Assembly: GCA_022865545.1 (NCBI GenBank)
Contig: JALHTA010000402.1
Location: 1 to 6,285, forward strand
DNA: 6,285 nucleotides
DNA from: Actinomycetota bacterium
Lineage (GTDB): Bacteria; Actinomycetota; Humimicrobiia; Humimicrobiales; Humimicrobiaceae
Direction: 5' to 3'
Of the stretch, positions 1 to 5,609 are shown one piece after another. Made by a program: the position numbers and the translations under genes. The notes under the pieces were generated by a model. The model had not been told where the DNA came from. It made no database searches and worked only from the letters and a program-made list of their open reading frames with translations. The stretch's first letter is position 1. Each line of letters opens with the position of its first letter.

Positions 1-114
1 ACTGAAGATGGACCTACTGTAGAGCCCGGCAGGGTCGGTCTTATCCTGCTGGTACAAAGAGTGCTTAGAAATGCCTTGGACCTTCTAGATATATCCGCAC
101 CTGAAAAGATGTAG
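1..114 (+). CDS. argS: Arginyl-tRNA synthetase, C-terminal end (partial)
   Basis: The window opens inside a reading frame of 37 codons that ends at TAG. The last residues, NALDLLDISAPEKM, match the typical C-terminus of class I arginyl-tRNA synthetases, which end in a helix reading roughly N-(G/A)-L-D-L-L-G-I-x-A-P-E-(K/R)-M. The preceding RVGLILLVQRVLR fits the helix of the anticodon-binding (DALR) domain. The enzyme charges tRNA-Arg with arginine in the cytoplasm. Only the extreme end is visible, so catalytic motifs cannot be checked. The Asp where Gly is usual in LLGI is a minor variation. Nothing ties this housekeeping gene to the downstream toxin-antitoxin or cofactor genes; it is probably an unrelated neighbour. 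Confidence 0.85.
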   Translation, partial: TEDGPTVEPGRVGLILLVQRVLRNALDLLDISAPEKM

Positions 115-115
115 G

Positions 116-274
116 TGTCCTGTCCGGGGAGCCAATTTTTCAGCTCTTACTGAACCAAAGCATTCATTTAAGCAGGCTTATGATGATTATCAGGAAAATA
201 TTAGCAAGATAAGGACTCTTATAACACAGATCCATATTGCAAATCTTAGAAATAAGGTAAATTTTAAGGAATAA
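116..274 (+). pseudogene. Open frame without start codon, possible gene remnant
   Basis: A frame stays open from just after a TAG at 86-88 to TAA at 272-274, overlapping the end of argS in another frame. From about 116 the translation looks protein-like: it includes SFKQAYDDYQENISKIR and then LITQIHIANLRNKVNFKE, a mixed charged and hydrophobic pattern consistent with the C-terminal helices of a real protein. There is no ATG, GTG or TTG in this part with a ribosome-binding site, so it cannot be an intact gene as it stands. I do not recognise the family. It may be the tail of a gene cut by a deletion, or chance. It lies between argS and the end of the toxin-antitoxin pair, a plausible place for the scar of a past insertion. 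Confidence 0.25.
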
Positions 275-363
275 TAATAGAGACAGTGGAGCAAGTGCAA
301 AACTGCCGCGAGGATGTCACAGTTAATCTGTATATTTAATTTATAAAATATTTGGAGCCTATA

Positions 364-744
364 TTATTTTTCTTTGTGTCTAATGATCCATTTTTCTATG
401 TAATGAGGTTTTGCGTTTCCTTCAGCTACGCTAATACCAAGTTTTACCAGTTCTGATTGGGTAAACTTCAATTTAATATTATTAAGCTCGAGAAGGACCA
501 GCATTACAAATATTCCAATACGCTTGTTTCCATCTATAAAAGGATGGCTTCTTATGATCCCGTAAGTCTGTCTGGCAACCTTTTCTTCAATAGTGGGGTA
601 TAAATCTTTTCCTTCAAAAGAGGCATAAGCATGGAATATAGCAGATTCCAGGGTTCCGATATCACGGATTCCTGAGATACCTTCTGTTGCTTTGCACATC
701 TTTTTATGGAGGGACAAAACATCGTCAGTATCGAGTCTTATCAT
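364..744 (-). CDS. doc: Doc/Fic-family toxin of a type II toxin-antitoxin pair
   Basis: This 126-residue protein has the size of death-on-curing (Doc) toxins. The Fic-fold core motif HPFIDGNKR lies at residues 67-75, with the catalytic-type His67, Asp71, Asn73 and Lys74-Arg75. Upstream, GIRDIGTLESAI (residues 25-36) matches the conserved G-[IL]-R-D-x-G-x-L-E-S-A segment of Doc proteins. Phage P1 Doc phosphorylates elongation factor EF-Tu and halts translation; classical Fic enzymes instead AMPylate targets. The short single-domain form, the NKR ending rather than GNGR, and the partner gene favour Doc-like activity, but the reaction cannot be proven from sequence. Its ATG overlaps the antitoxin stop in an ATGA tetranucleotide, so translation is probably coupled. 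No residue of the core motif is missing, so the toxin looks intact. Confidence 0.93.
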   Translation of the reverse strand: MIRLDTDDVLSLHKKMCKATEGISGIRDIGTLESAIFHAYASFEGKDLYPTIEEKVARQTYGIIRSHPFIDGNKRIGIFVMLVLLELNNIKLKFTQSELVKLGISVAEGNAKPHYIEKWIIRHKEK

Positions 745-983
745 TTAGCTAATTCCTTAAAAGCTTTTAAATTATCTTCAAGTATTTTAGATGCAATAGT
801 TTCCATTCTATCTTTTCCTGAAACCTGTAATTCCTCGAGCCTTTTAAAATCAATAACCACATAACGTGGATTATTGTTTTTCATTATTAGGACTGAACCT
901 TTCTCGTCAACTTTACGTATTACTTTTGAAAAGTTCTGATTTGCTTCCGTTAAGGACACTAAGTCTTCTGTGTTTACTAACAT
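741..983 (-). CDS. phd: Phd/YefM-family antitoxin
   Basis: This 80-residue protein lies directly upstream of the Doc-like toxin. Residues 1-50 look like the Phd/YefM DNA-binding fold: a start near VSLTEANQNFSKVIRKVDEKG, then VLIMKNNNPRYVVIDFKRLEEL, the pattern of a small dimeric repressor with the usual xNxxPxxVxxD strand. The C-terminal 25 residues are charged and helical (METIASKILEDNLKAFKELAK), as expected for the segment that wraps around and neutralises the toxin. I chose the ATG at 983-981 because GAGGTG (995-990) sits 6 nt upstream as a ribosome-binding site; a GTG at 992 lies inside that site and is unlikely to be the start. The protein probably also represses its own promoter through the inverted repeat just upstream. 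Confidence 0.9.
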   Translation of the reverse strand: MLVNTEDLVSLTEANQNFSKVIRKVDEKGSVLIMKNNNPRYVVIDFKRLEELQVSGKDRMETIASKILEDNLKAFKELAK

Positions 984-1002
984 AAAAATCACCTCAAAAA
1001 TT

Positions 1003-1030
1003 ATTATACTTTAAAATAGGATTAATACAA
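1003..1030 (-). promoter_or_regulatory. Sigma-A-type promoter of the toxin-antitoxin operon
   Basis: Reading the minus strand, a perfect -10 TATAAT (1008-1003) is preceded after 16 nt by TTGTAT (1030-1025), a fair -35. Transcription would start near 997, leaving a very short leader that begins almost at the GAGGTG ribosome-binding site of the antitoxin. Confidence 0.6.
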
Positions 1031-1040
1031 CCTATATTAA
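1011..1040. repeat. Inverted repeat, likely antitoxin operator
   Basis: TTAAAATAGG (1011-1020) and CCTATATTAA (1031-1040) are inverted copies matching at 9 of 10 positions, 10 nt apart. They overlap the -35 to -10 interval of the toxin-antitoxin promoter, the usual place for a Phd/YefM-type operator. A further ATAGG half-site lies at 1063-1067 within a direct repeat AAATAGGAT (1014-1022 and 1061-1069), and CCTATAAATAG occurs at 1113-1123, so several half-sites may cooperate. Assignment to the antitoxin is by position only. Confidence 0.5.
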
Positions 1041-1123
1041 TTTTGGAATAATAAACAAACAAATAGGATGATAAAAACTAATAAAAGATTAATTTTATAG
1101 TTTAATAGTTTACCTATAAATAG

Positions 1124-1129
1124 TATAAT
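1124..1129 (+). promoter_or_regulatory. Possible -10 element for the riboswitch-tup transcript
   Basis: TATAAT stands on the + strand about 45 nt before the 5' strand of riboswitch helix P1. No good -35 is visible at 16-18 nt upstream in this very AT-rich DNA (the best is a TTTAAT-like hexamer near 1101), so this is a tentative call. It would place the transcript start near 1136. Confidence 0.3.
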
Positions 1130-1136
1130 TTAAAAA

Positions 1137-1155
1137 ATTATCTTAAATAGATAAT
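1137..1155. repeat. Perfect inverted repeat between promoter and riboswitch
   Basis: ATTATCT (1137-1143) and AGATAAT (1149-1155) are perfect inverted arms of 7 bp separated by TAAAT. The element sits at or just after the possible transcript start and before the riboswitch, so it could be an operator for a dimeric regulator or a weak 5' hairpin of the mRNA. AT-rich composition makes chance occurrence possible. Confidence 0.3.
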
Positions 1156-1172
1156 AAAAAAATTAAATATTT

Positions 1173-1271
1173 GTCTCCGACTTAAATTTCCTAAGACCTC
1201 CCGGGAGGTTATGGGATTTAAGCGGTAGGGTTAATCGGGAAACGGACTGGCCTCCCATTTGGAAAGGGGAC
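1173..1271 (+). promoter_or_regulatory. Molybdenum/tungsten cofactor (Moco/Tuco) riboswitch
   Basis: The leader of tupA folds into a closed multi-helix RNA. Helix P1 pairs GTCTCC (1173-1178) with GGGGAC (1266-1271). Inside it CTTAAAT (1181-1187) pairs with ATTTAAG (1216-1222) and carries the apical palindrome ACCTCCCGGGAGGT (1196-1209). A second arm pairs GGTTAATC with GACTGGCC (about 1229-1252) around a loop GGGAAACG, followed by TCCC-ATT-TGGAAAGG. That arrangement (GGG + hairpin + CCTCCC, short linker, TGGAAAGG, then the P1 3' strand) is what I recall from the Escherichia coli moaA leader, the type Moco RNA. Known Moco RNAs sit ahead of molybdate transport and cofactor synthesis genes, which matches the genes here. 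I see no additional small arm that could be P3, which would fit the variant proposed to sense tungsten cofactor; this last point is inference. Confidence 0.8.
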
Positions 1272-1297
1272 TTAAAGGTTTGAATATATATAAATTG

Positions 1298-1330
1298 AGA
1301 CCGGCAAGAACTCCTTGTCGGTTTTTATTT
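1298..1330 (+). terminator. Intrinsic terminator, expression platform of the riboswitch
   Basis: ACCGGCAAG (1300-1308) pairs with CTTGTCGGT (1314-1322), a 9-bp stem with one G-U pair and a 5-nt loop, followed by TTTTTATTT. It lies between the riboswitch and the tupA coding region. An alternative helix can form: GAC and AAGG (1269-1271 and 1275-1278) with CCTTGTC (1313-1319), or AAGGGG (1264-1269) with CTCCTT (1311-1316). Both use the 3' strand of P1, so closing P1 with ligand would free the terminator (OFF) and an open P1 would allow antitermination (ON). Confidence 0.8.
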
Positions 1331-1333
1331 GGC

Positions 1334-1338
1334 AGGAG
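1334..1338 (+). promoter_or_regulatory. Ribosome-binding site for tupA
   Basis: AGGAG lies just past the terminator T-tract. The codons at suitable spacing in the tupA frame are TTA, ACC and ATT (1349), none a standard start, so this site is the main argument for a start near 1349. Confidence 0.45.
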
Positions 1339-1348
1339 AAATTTAACC

Positions 1349-2170
1349 ATTTCATTATTAATCATTGCATTAATAATTACCCTATTTATATCCGGAATGT
1401 CCTGCAAAGCCGAAACAAGGGATACAGAGATAATCCTTGCTACTACTACCAGCACTTATGACAGCGGACTCCTTGATGAACTGCTGCCAATATTTAAAGA
1501 GGAATTTGGTTATAGCGTAAAACCCATAGCAGTAGGGACAGGAGAAGCCATAGCCATGGGCCAAAGAGGGGAAGCTGATGTAATACTGGTACACAGCAGG
1601 AAGTCCGAGGACGAGTTTGTGGCCGGCGGTTTCGGAACAGAGAGATATGATGTTATGCATAATGATTTTGTGATTATCGGACCAGAAGAAGATACTGCGC
1701 AAGTGACGGGTCTTGATGCTGCCCAGGCCTATACTGCCATAGCCGGAGCAGAGGCACTTTTTACATCCCGTGGCGATAATTCGGGGACCAATAAAAAGGA
1801 ACTATCCATATGGGAAGAAGCCGGCATTATCCCTGAAGGCGGCTGGTATTTGGAGACCGGTCAGGGTATGGGTGCAACACTCAGGATCGCTGATGAAAAA
1901 AATGCCTACACCATGACTGACAGGGGGACATATCTAGCACAGCAGGAGAGCCTGATCCTGATCATTCTGGTTGAAGGTGATCAAATACTATTTAACCCTT
2001 ATGGCATAATCCCGGTAAATCCTGAAAAACACCCCGGTCTGGGGATCAATTACCTGGGAGCAATGAAACTTGTAGAATTTATAACCGGCCAGAAGGGCCA
2101 GGGAATTATAAGGGAATTTGGAAAAGAAAAGTTTGGACAGCCACTTTTCTATCCTGATATTATAAAGTAG
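1349..2170 (+). CDS. tupA: Tungstate ABC transporter substrate-binding protein TupA
   Basis: The mature part matches TupA, the extracytoplasmic receptor that captures tungstate for TupBC. Counting from 1349, a hydrophobic segment (residues 2-15) ends near Cys19, suggesting a lipoprotein or signal peptide, although ISGMSC is a poor lipobox. Landmarks are ATTTSTYDSGLLDELLP (31-47), SRGDNSGTNKKE (140-151), GMGATLR (173-179), NPYGIIPVNP (216-225) and FGQPLFYP (262-269). The TTTS, RGDNSGT and GMGATLR segments line the oxyanion pocket in this family. Length is normal. The start is unclear: there is no ATG before 1397, which would remove the signal peptide. AGGAG at 1334 points to ATT at 1349, while TTG at 1280 or 1295 would give a positively charged n-region but place the terminator inside the gene. 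Specificity for tungstate over molybdate rests on family similarity. Confidence 0.9.
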   Translation: MSLLIIALIITLFISGMSCKAETRDTEIILATTTSTYDSGLLDELLPIFKEEFGYSVKPIAVGTGEAIAMGQRGEADVILVHSRKSEDEFVAGGFGTERYDVMHNDFVIIGPEEDTAQVTGLDAAQAYTAIAGAEALFTSRGDNSGTNKKELSIWEEAGIIPEGGWYLETGQGMGATLRIADEKNAYTMTDRGTYLAQQESLILIILVEGDQILFNPYGIIPVNPEKHPGLGINYLGAMKLVEFITGQKGQGIIREFGKEKFGQPLFYPDIIK

Positions 2171-2182
2171 GAGTTTTATTAT

Positions 2183-2896
2183 ATGGATATAATCTGGGAA
2201 GGCTTAAAACAGGCTTTTGTCCTTATATTTACCGGAAACAGGGAAGTCTATGAAATACTGTTTTTGACCATAAAAGTCTCGGGAAGTGCGGTATTTTTTT
2301 CGATGCTGCTGGGTGTTCCCACCGGGATATTCGTGGGACTTAACAGGTTTTTCGGTAAAAAGTTTGTTATCACCCTTATAAATACAGGCATGGGTCTTCC
2401 ACCTGTTGCTGCAGGACTTATCGTGACCCTGTTTATATGGAGAAGCGGGGTCCTGGGTTTTATGGAACTCATGTATACCCCTGTTGCCATGGTTATTGCC
2501 CAGGTGCTTATCGCTTCACCAATAATCGCAGGTATCACGCTTGCGGCGGTCCAGCAAATAAATCCGAAACTCCGCCAGCAGGCCCTTTCCCTCGGAGCAG
2601 GCAGGCTCCAGGTCTTCTGGGTACTTATAAAGGAGGCAAGACTACCGGCCCTGGCTGGTGTTATGGCGGGTTTTGGCGGTGTTATCTCAGAAGTAGGAGC
2701 GGTAATAATGGTAGGCGGAAATATAAAGGGAGAGACGAGAGTGCTTACAACTGCCACTGTACAGATGGTCAGGATGGGGAAATTTGATATCGCAATAGCA
2801 CTTGTAGTTATACTCCTCATCCTTACTTTCGGAGTTAATCTGGCCCTGACTTTAATTCAGCAAAGAGAAGGAATAAGATGGATTCCAAGATCATAG
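2183..2896 (+). CDS. tupB: Tungstate ABC transporter permease TupB
   Basis: This 237-residue integral membrane protein follows tupA by 12 nt and has AGGAG about 9 nt before its ATG. Hydrophobic segments at roughly residues 24-52, 61-86, 95-123, 153-178 and 201-226 give the five-helix core of binding-protein-dependent permeases. The cytoplasmic EAA-type loop that docks to the ATPase is at about 133-152 (QALSLGAGRLQVFWVLIKEA, with the central Gly). GLPPVAAGL (71-79) and the conserved GAVIMVGGNIKGETRVLTT region (172-190) are characteristic of the TupB/WtpB group, and the overall pattern fits tungstate rather than sulfate permeases. It would dimerise to form the channel. Its last 19 nt overlap tupC in another frame, implying tight translational coupling. 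Confidence 0.92.
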   Translation: MDIIWEGLKQAFVLIFTGNREVYEILFLTIKVSGSAVFFSMLLGVPTGIFVGLNRFFGKKFVITLINTGMGLPPVAAGLIVTLFIWRSGVLGFMELMYTPVAMVIAQVLIASPIIAGITLAAVQQINPKLRQQALSLGAGRLQVFWVLIKEARLPALAGVMAGFGGVISEVGAVIMVGGNIKGETRVLTTATVQMVRMGKFDIAIALVVILLILTFGVNLALTLIQQREGIRWIPRS

Positions 2897-3981
2897 AGAT
2901 AAAAGGTCTGGAGAAAAAATATAATAGTAAGTTCAGCCTATCGGTTGACGGCTTATATCTTAAAAGTAATAAGATATTAACTATTATTGGACCTAATGGT
3001 TCTGGAAAATCTACACTGATAAGATTACTAAATCTTCTGGAAAAACCGGACAGGGGAGTTATTTCTTTTGAAGGGGAAAATATTCTGGGTGAAAGAGTAG
3101 ATAAATTTGCTATTAGAAAAAAAATGGCGGTTGTATTCCAGGAACCGCTGCTTTTTAATACCTCTGTCTATAGTAATATAATAATGGGACTAAGCTTTAG
3201 AAAAATACCACTTATTGAAGTGAATGAACGCCTCCAGTATTTTACTGAAAAACTAAAGATCGGCGACATCCTTGGAAGGAGCATAAAAAACCTTTCCGGA
3301 GGGGAAAAGCAGAGAGTATCACTTGCAAGAGCACTTATCCTTGATCCAAAACTGCTGCTCCTGGATGAACCCCTTGCTAATATAGATCAGCAATCCCGTG
3401 AAAGCCTGAGATCAGATCTTTTAGAGGTCCTGAAAAAATATGGAAAATCAATAATCTATGTTACGCATGACCGTAATGAGGCGATGGTGCTTGCAGATTA
3501 TATAGCGGTGATGAATGAGGGAAGGATCGAGCAGTTTGCTCCGAAGGAAGAGGTTTTTAGAAGACCTGCCAATGAATTCATAGCAAAATTTGTAGGGGTC
3601 GAGACTTTAATCGAGGGTTTAGTCGTCAGGAACAGTGAGAATGTAGCTGAAGTAGAAGTCTCCGGTGGAAAGGGAAAGGACAAACAGATAATCTATGTAG
3701 TCAGTGAGGCAACAAAGAAAAATAAGGTCACTTTGGCTATTAGGCCGGAAGATGTAATCCTCTACAGCATGGATATCCCACCCCGGAAATCCTCAGCTAT
3801 GAATCTTTTCCAGGGGAAGATAAACAGCATCAGAAATATTGGGATGTTTAAAAAGATAGAGATCGACTGCGGTTTTAATCTAATATCTTTTGTGACCCAG
3901 AATTCTATTGAAAGATTGGGATTGGATGCTGGAAAGACTATTACTGCCGGGATAAAAGCAAGTTCGATCCATATGCTTTAA
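2878..3981 (+). CDS. tupC: Tungstate/molybdate ABC transporter ATP-binding protein TupC
   Basis: The first 240 residues are an ABC ATPase: Walker A GPNGSGKST (38-46), Q-loop Gln88, signature LSGGEKQ (139-145), Walker B LLLLDEP (159-165) with catalytic Glu164, and switch His197 in VTHD. All hydrolysis motifs are intact. The C-terminal part (about 241-367) is the extension seen in ModC, WtpC and CysA-type ATPases; LAIRPEDV (286-293) and the GKINSIRNIGMFKKIEIDCG stretch suggest a TOBE/Mop-like domain. In related molybdate and tungstate importers this domain can bind oxyanion and inhibit transport, so feedback at protein level is possible here, by inference. At 367 residues it is longer than minimal TupC proteins of about 200-240 residues. 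The ATG lies inside tupB (19-nt overlap) and the gene is followed by a 68-nt gap before moaA without a terminator. Confidence 0.9.
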   Translation: MDSKIIEIKGLEKKYNSKFSLSVDGLYLKSNKILTIIGPNGSGKSTLIRLLNLLEKPDRGVISFEGENILGERVDKFAIRKKMAVVFQEPLLFNTSVYSNIIMGLSFRKIPLIEVNERLQYFTEKLKIGDILGRSIKNLSGGEKQRVSLARALILDPKLLLLDEPLANIDQQSRESLRSDLLEVLKKYGKSIIYVTHDRNEAMVLADYIAVMNEGRIEQFAPKEEVFRRPANEFIAKFVGVETLIEGLVVRNSENVAEVEVSGGKGKDKQIIYVVSEATKKNKVTLAIRPEDVILYSMDIPPRKSSAMNLFQGKINSIRNIGMFKKIEIDCGFNLISFVTQNSIERLGLDAGKTITAGIKASSIHML

Positions 3982-4049
3982 ATATCATATAGAAATGAGA
4001 TGTAAGTATAAATATTGATATATTCCGGTAGAGATGAAGATGGGTGAGC

Positions 4050-5075
4050 ATGGTACTGTCAGACAACTTTAAACGTAAGATCGATTATCTTAGACTATCA
4101 GTGACGGACAGGTGTAATCTGAGGTGTAAATACTGCATGCCAGGAGAAGGTATAAGACTCGCCGGCAGGGAAGAGCTTCTAACCTATGAAGAGATCCTTA
4201 AAATCGTAAAGATCTTTGGAGACCTGGGAATCAGGAAATTAAGGCTGACCGGTGGAGAACCTCTGCTGCGTGATGATATATTGGAGCTCATTATTGGACT
4301 ATCTAAACTAAAGGACATTGAAGATATTTCCATTACCACAAATGGCATCCTGCTCGAAAAATATCTGGAGAGATTATACAGATCAGGAATAAGTAGTATA
4401 AATATTAGCCTGGATAGCCTTGACGGGAAAAGCTACAGGCAAATAACCCGTGGTGGCGACGTAGAAAGGGTGATCAGGGCCATAAATAAAGCTGTCGACA
4501 TCGGGATAAAAAGAGTAAAGGTAAATGTAGTCCTGAGTAGTGTCTTAAAAACAGAAGATATTGAAGGATTTATAAGGTGGGTCATGGAAAAACCCCTTGA
4601 TATAAGGTTTATCGAGATGATGCCTGTGATGGACATTGATTCAATAGAATGCAGTGCAGGTTCTATCATGGAGGACGGGGAACAGCCCATGATCGGTATG
4701 GAGCAGATACTTTCTATAATGAAAAAGGCAGGACCCTACACAAAGCTTGATGAAAAGAGGGGTTTCGGGCCGGCAGAGTATTATAAGATCGAGGGAAGCA
4801 GGGGAAATATCGGATTTATAAAAAATGATATGGATTCATGTTTTTACTGTAATAGGATAAGGATCACCCCTATGGGAATATTAAGATTATGCCTTTTTTC
4901 TGATGAAGGACTTGATCTTAAAGAGATGTTAAGAGGCGAATTTTCTGAAAATAATATTAAAACTGCTATTATTAGTTTTATAGAAAAAAAACCGAAAGAT
5001 AGAAATAGCAGTAGTTCTTGTAGACCAGGGGAAAAAAGTAGAATACCTGGTTTTATGAATAAGATAGGTGGATAA
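4050..5075 (+). CDS. moaA: GTP 3',8-cyclase MoaA
   Basis: MoaA is a radical SAM enzyme that, with two iron-sulfur clusters, converts GTP to 3',8-cyclo-GTP, the first step of molybdenum/tungsten cofactor synthesis. Counting from ATG 4050, the SAM cluster motif CNLRCKYC gives Cys22, Cys26 and Cys29; LRLTGGEPLLR (64-74) is the SAM-binding GGEP motif; the second cluster is Cys264, Cys267 and Cys281 in CFYCNRIRITPMGILRLC, with the GTP-contacting arginines in RIRI. The protein ends in IGG, the C-terminal Gly-Gly tail that reaches into the active site. Two oddities: a short insertion after RFIEMMPV (about 194-214), and the usual KPxxH near the C-terminus replaced by a Ser-rich KPKDRNSSSSC. A GTG at 4044 in the same frame is an alternative start; neither start has a strong ribosome-binding site at ideal spacing. 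Confidence 0.95.
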   Translation: MVLSDNFKRKIDYLRLSVTDRCNLRCKYCMPGEGIRLAGREELLTYEEILKIVKIFGDLGIRKLRLTGGEPLLRDDILELIIGLSKLKDIEDISITTNGILLEKYLERLYRSGISSINISLDSLDGKSYRQITRGGDVERVIRAINKAVDIGIKRVKVNVVLSSVLKTEDIEGFIRWVMEKPLDIRFIEMMPVMDIDSIECSAGSIMEDGEQPMIGMEQILSIMKKAGPYTKLDEKRGFGPAEYYKIEGSRGNIGFIKNDMDSCFYCNRIRITPMGILRLCLFSDEGLDLKEMLRGEFSENNIKTAIISFIEKKPKDRNSSSSCRPGEKSRIPGFMNKIGG

Positions 5076-5111
5076 ATTAATAAATGGAACGAATTAAGGT
5101 AGGTGGTCATT

Positions 5112-5594
5112 ATGGATAAAACTTCAGATTTTACTCATCTGGAAAGTGATGGAAAAGCCAGGATGGTGGATATATCTAAAAAAGTGCCAACGGTCAGGAC
5201 TGCTGAAGCTGAAGGTTTTATAATTCTCGATGAAAATATAATCGCCAAAATAAAGGAAAATGGAATAGAAAAAGGCGATGTATTAGCAGTAGCAAAGATA
5301 GCAGGGATAAATGCTGCAAAAAAGACCTGCGAGTTAATACCCTTATGCCACCAGCTGGCCCTTACAGGTATTGAAATAGGGTTTACCCTTCTTGAAGAGG
5401 AGAACAGGATAAGGGTCAATTCAAAAGTCAAAACCAATTACTCCACCGGGGTAGAGATGGAAGCCCTGACAGCAGCCAGCGCAAGCCTTCTTACTATTTA
5501 TGATATGTGCAAGGCCCTTTCAAAAAGTATGCGGATAGGACCCATATATTTATTGAGTAAAACAGGCGGAAAATCGGATTATAATAAAAAATAA
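5112..5594 (+). CDS. moaC: Cyclic pyranopterin monophosphate synthase MoaC
   Basis: MoaC acts after MoaA, rearranging 3',8-cyclo-GTP into cyclic pyranopterin monophosphate. The 160-residue length is standard. Diagnostic stretches are FTHL near the N-terminus, KARMVDISKKVPTVR (15-29), KGDVLAVAKIAGINAAKKT (54-72), ELIPLCH (74-80), TGVEMEALTAAS (112-123), IYDMCKAL (129-136) and the C-terminal TGGKS (151-155). Residues equivalent to E. coli Lys51, His77, Asp128 and Lys131 are present as Lys54, His80, Asp131 and Lys134. CHQL replaces the common CHPL, and TNYSTGVEME replaces the common TGxTGVEME; neither touches these catalytic residues. I use ATG 5112 because AGGTGG (5101-5106) lies 5 nt upstream; a GTG at 5103 falls inside that site. 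The stop is 15 nt before, and in the same frame as, the MOSC gene. Confidence 0.96.
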   Translation: MDKTSDFTHLESDGKARMVDISKKVPTVRTAEAEGFIILDENIIAKIKENGIEKGDVLAVAKIAGINAAKKTCELIPLCHQLALTGIEIGFTLLEEENRIRVNSKVKTNYSTGVEMEALTAASASLLTIYDMCKALSKSMRIGPIYLLSKTGGKSDYNKK

Positions 5595-5599
5595 TATCT

Positions 5600-5604
5600 G
5601 GAGG
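5600..5604 (+). promoter_or_regulatory. Strong ribosome-binding site ahead of the MOSC gene
   Basis: GGAGG is followed after 5 nt by ATA (5610-5612) in the MOSC frame. No ATG, GTG or TTG is present until 5754, so this site decides an ATA start. Confidence 0.65.
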
Positions 5605-5609
5605 CCAAA

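Noticed and set aside
299..323. Possible hairpin AACTG/CAGTT as terminator of the leftward toxin operon
   Set aside because: It has only 5 bp with a 14-nt loop and no T-tract on the minus strand after it.
1259..1348. Reading tupA from TTG 1259
   Set aside because: This TTG is the conserved TGGAAAGG element of the riboswitch and the frame runs through the terminator; openness over 30 codons can occur by chance.
2437..2787. Open frame nested in tupB on the + strand
   Set aside because: The product is rich in Gly, Pro, Arg and Cys with no recognisable domain; it is an out-of-frame reading of the permease gene.
2248..2820. Long open frame on the minus strand opposite tupB
   Set aside because: It is antisense to a clear permease, has a Pro/Thr/Ser-rich translation without family resemblance, and reflects codon bias of tupB.
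4034..4042. ATG codons at 4034 and 4040 as moaA starts
   Set aside because: Both are in another frame that hits a stop within about 12 codons; the MoaA frame offers GTG 4044 or ATG 4050.
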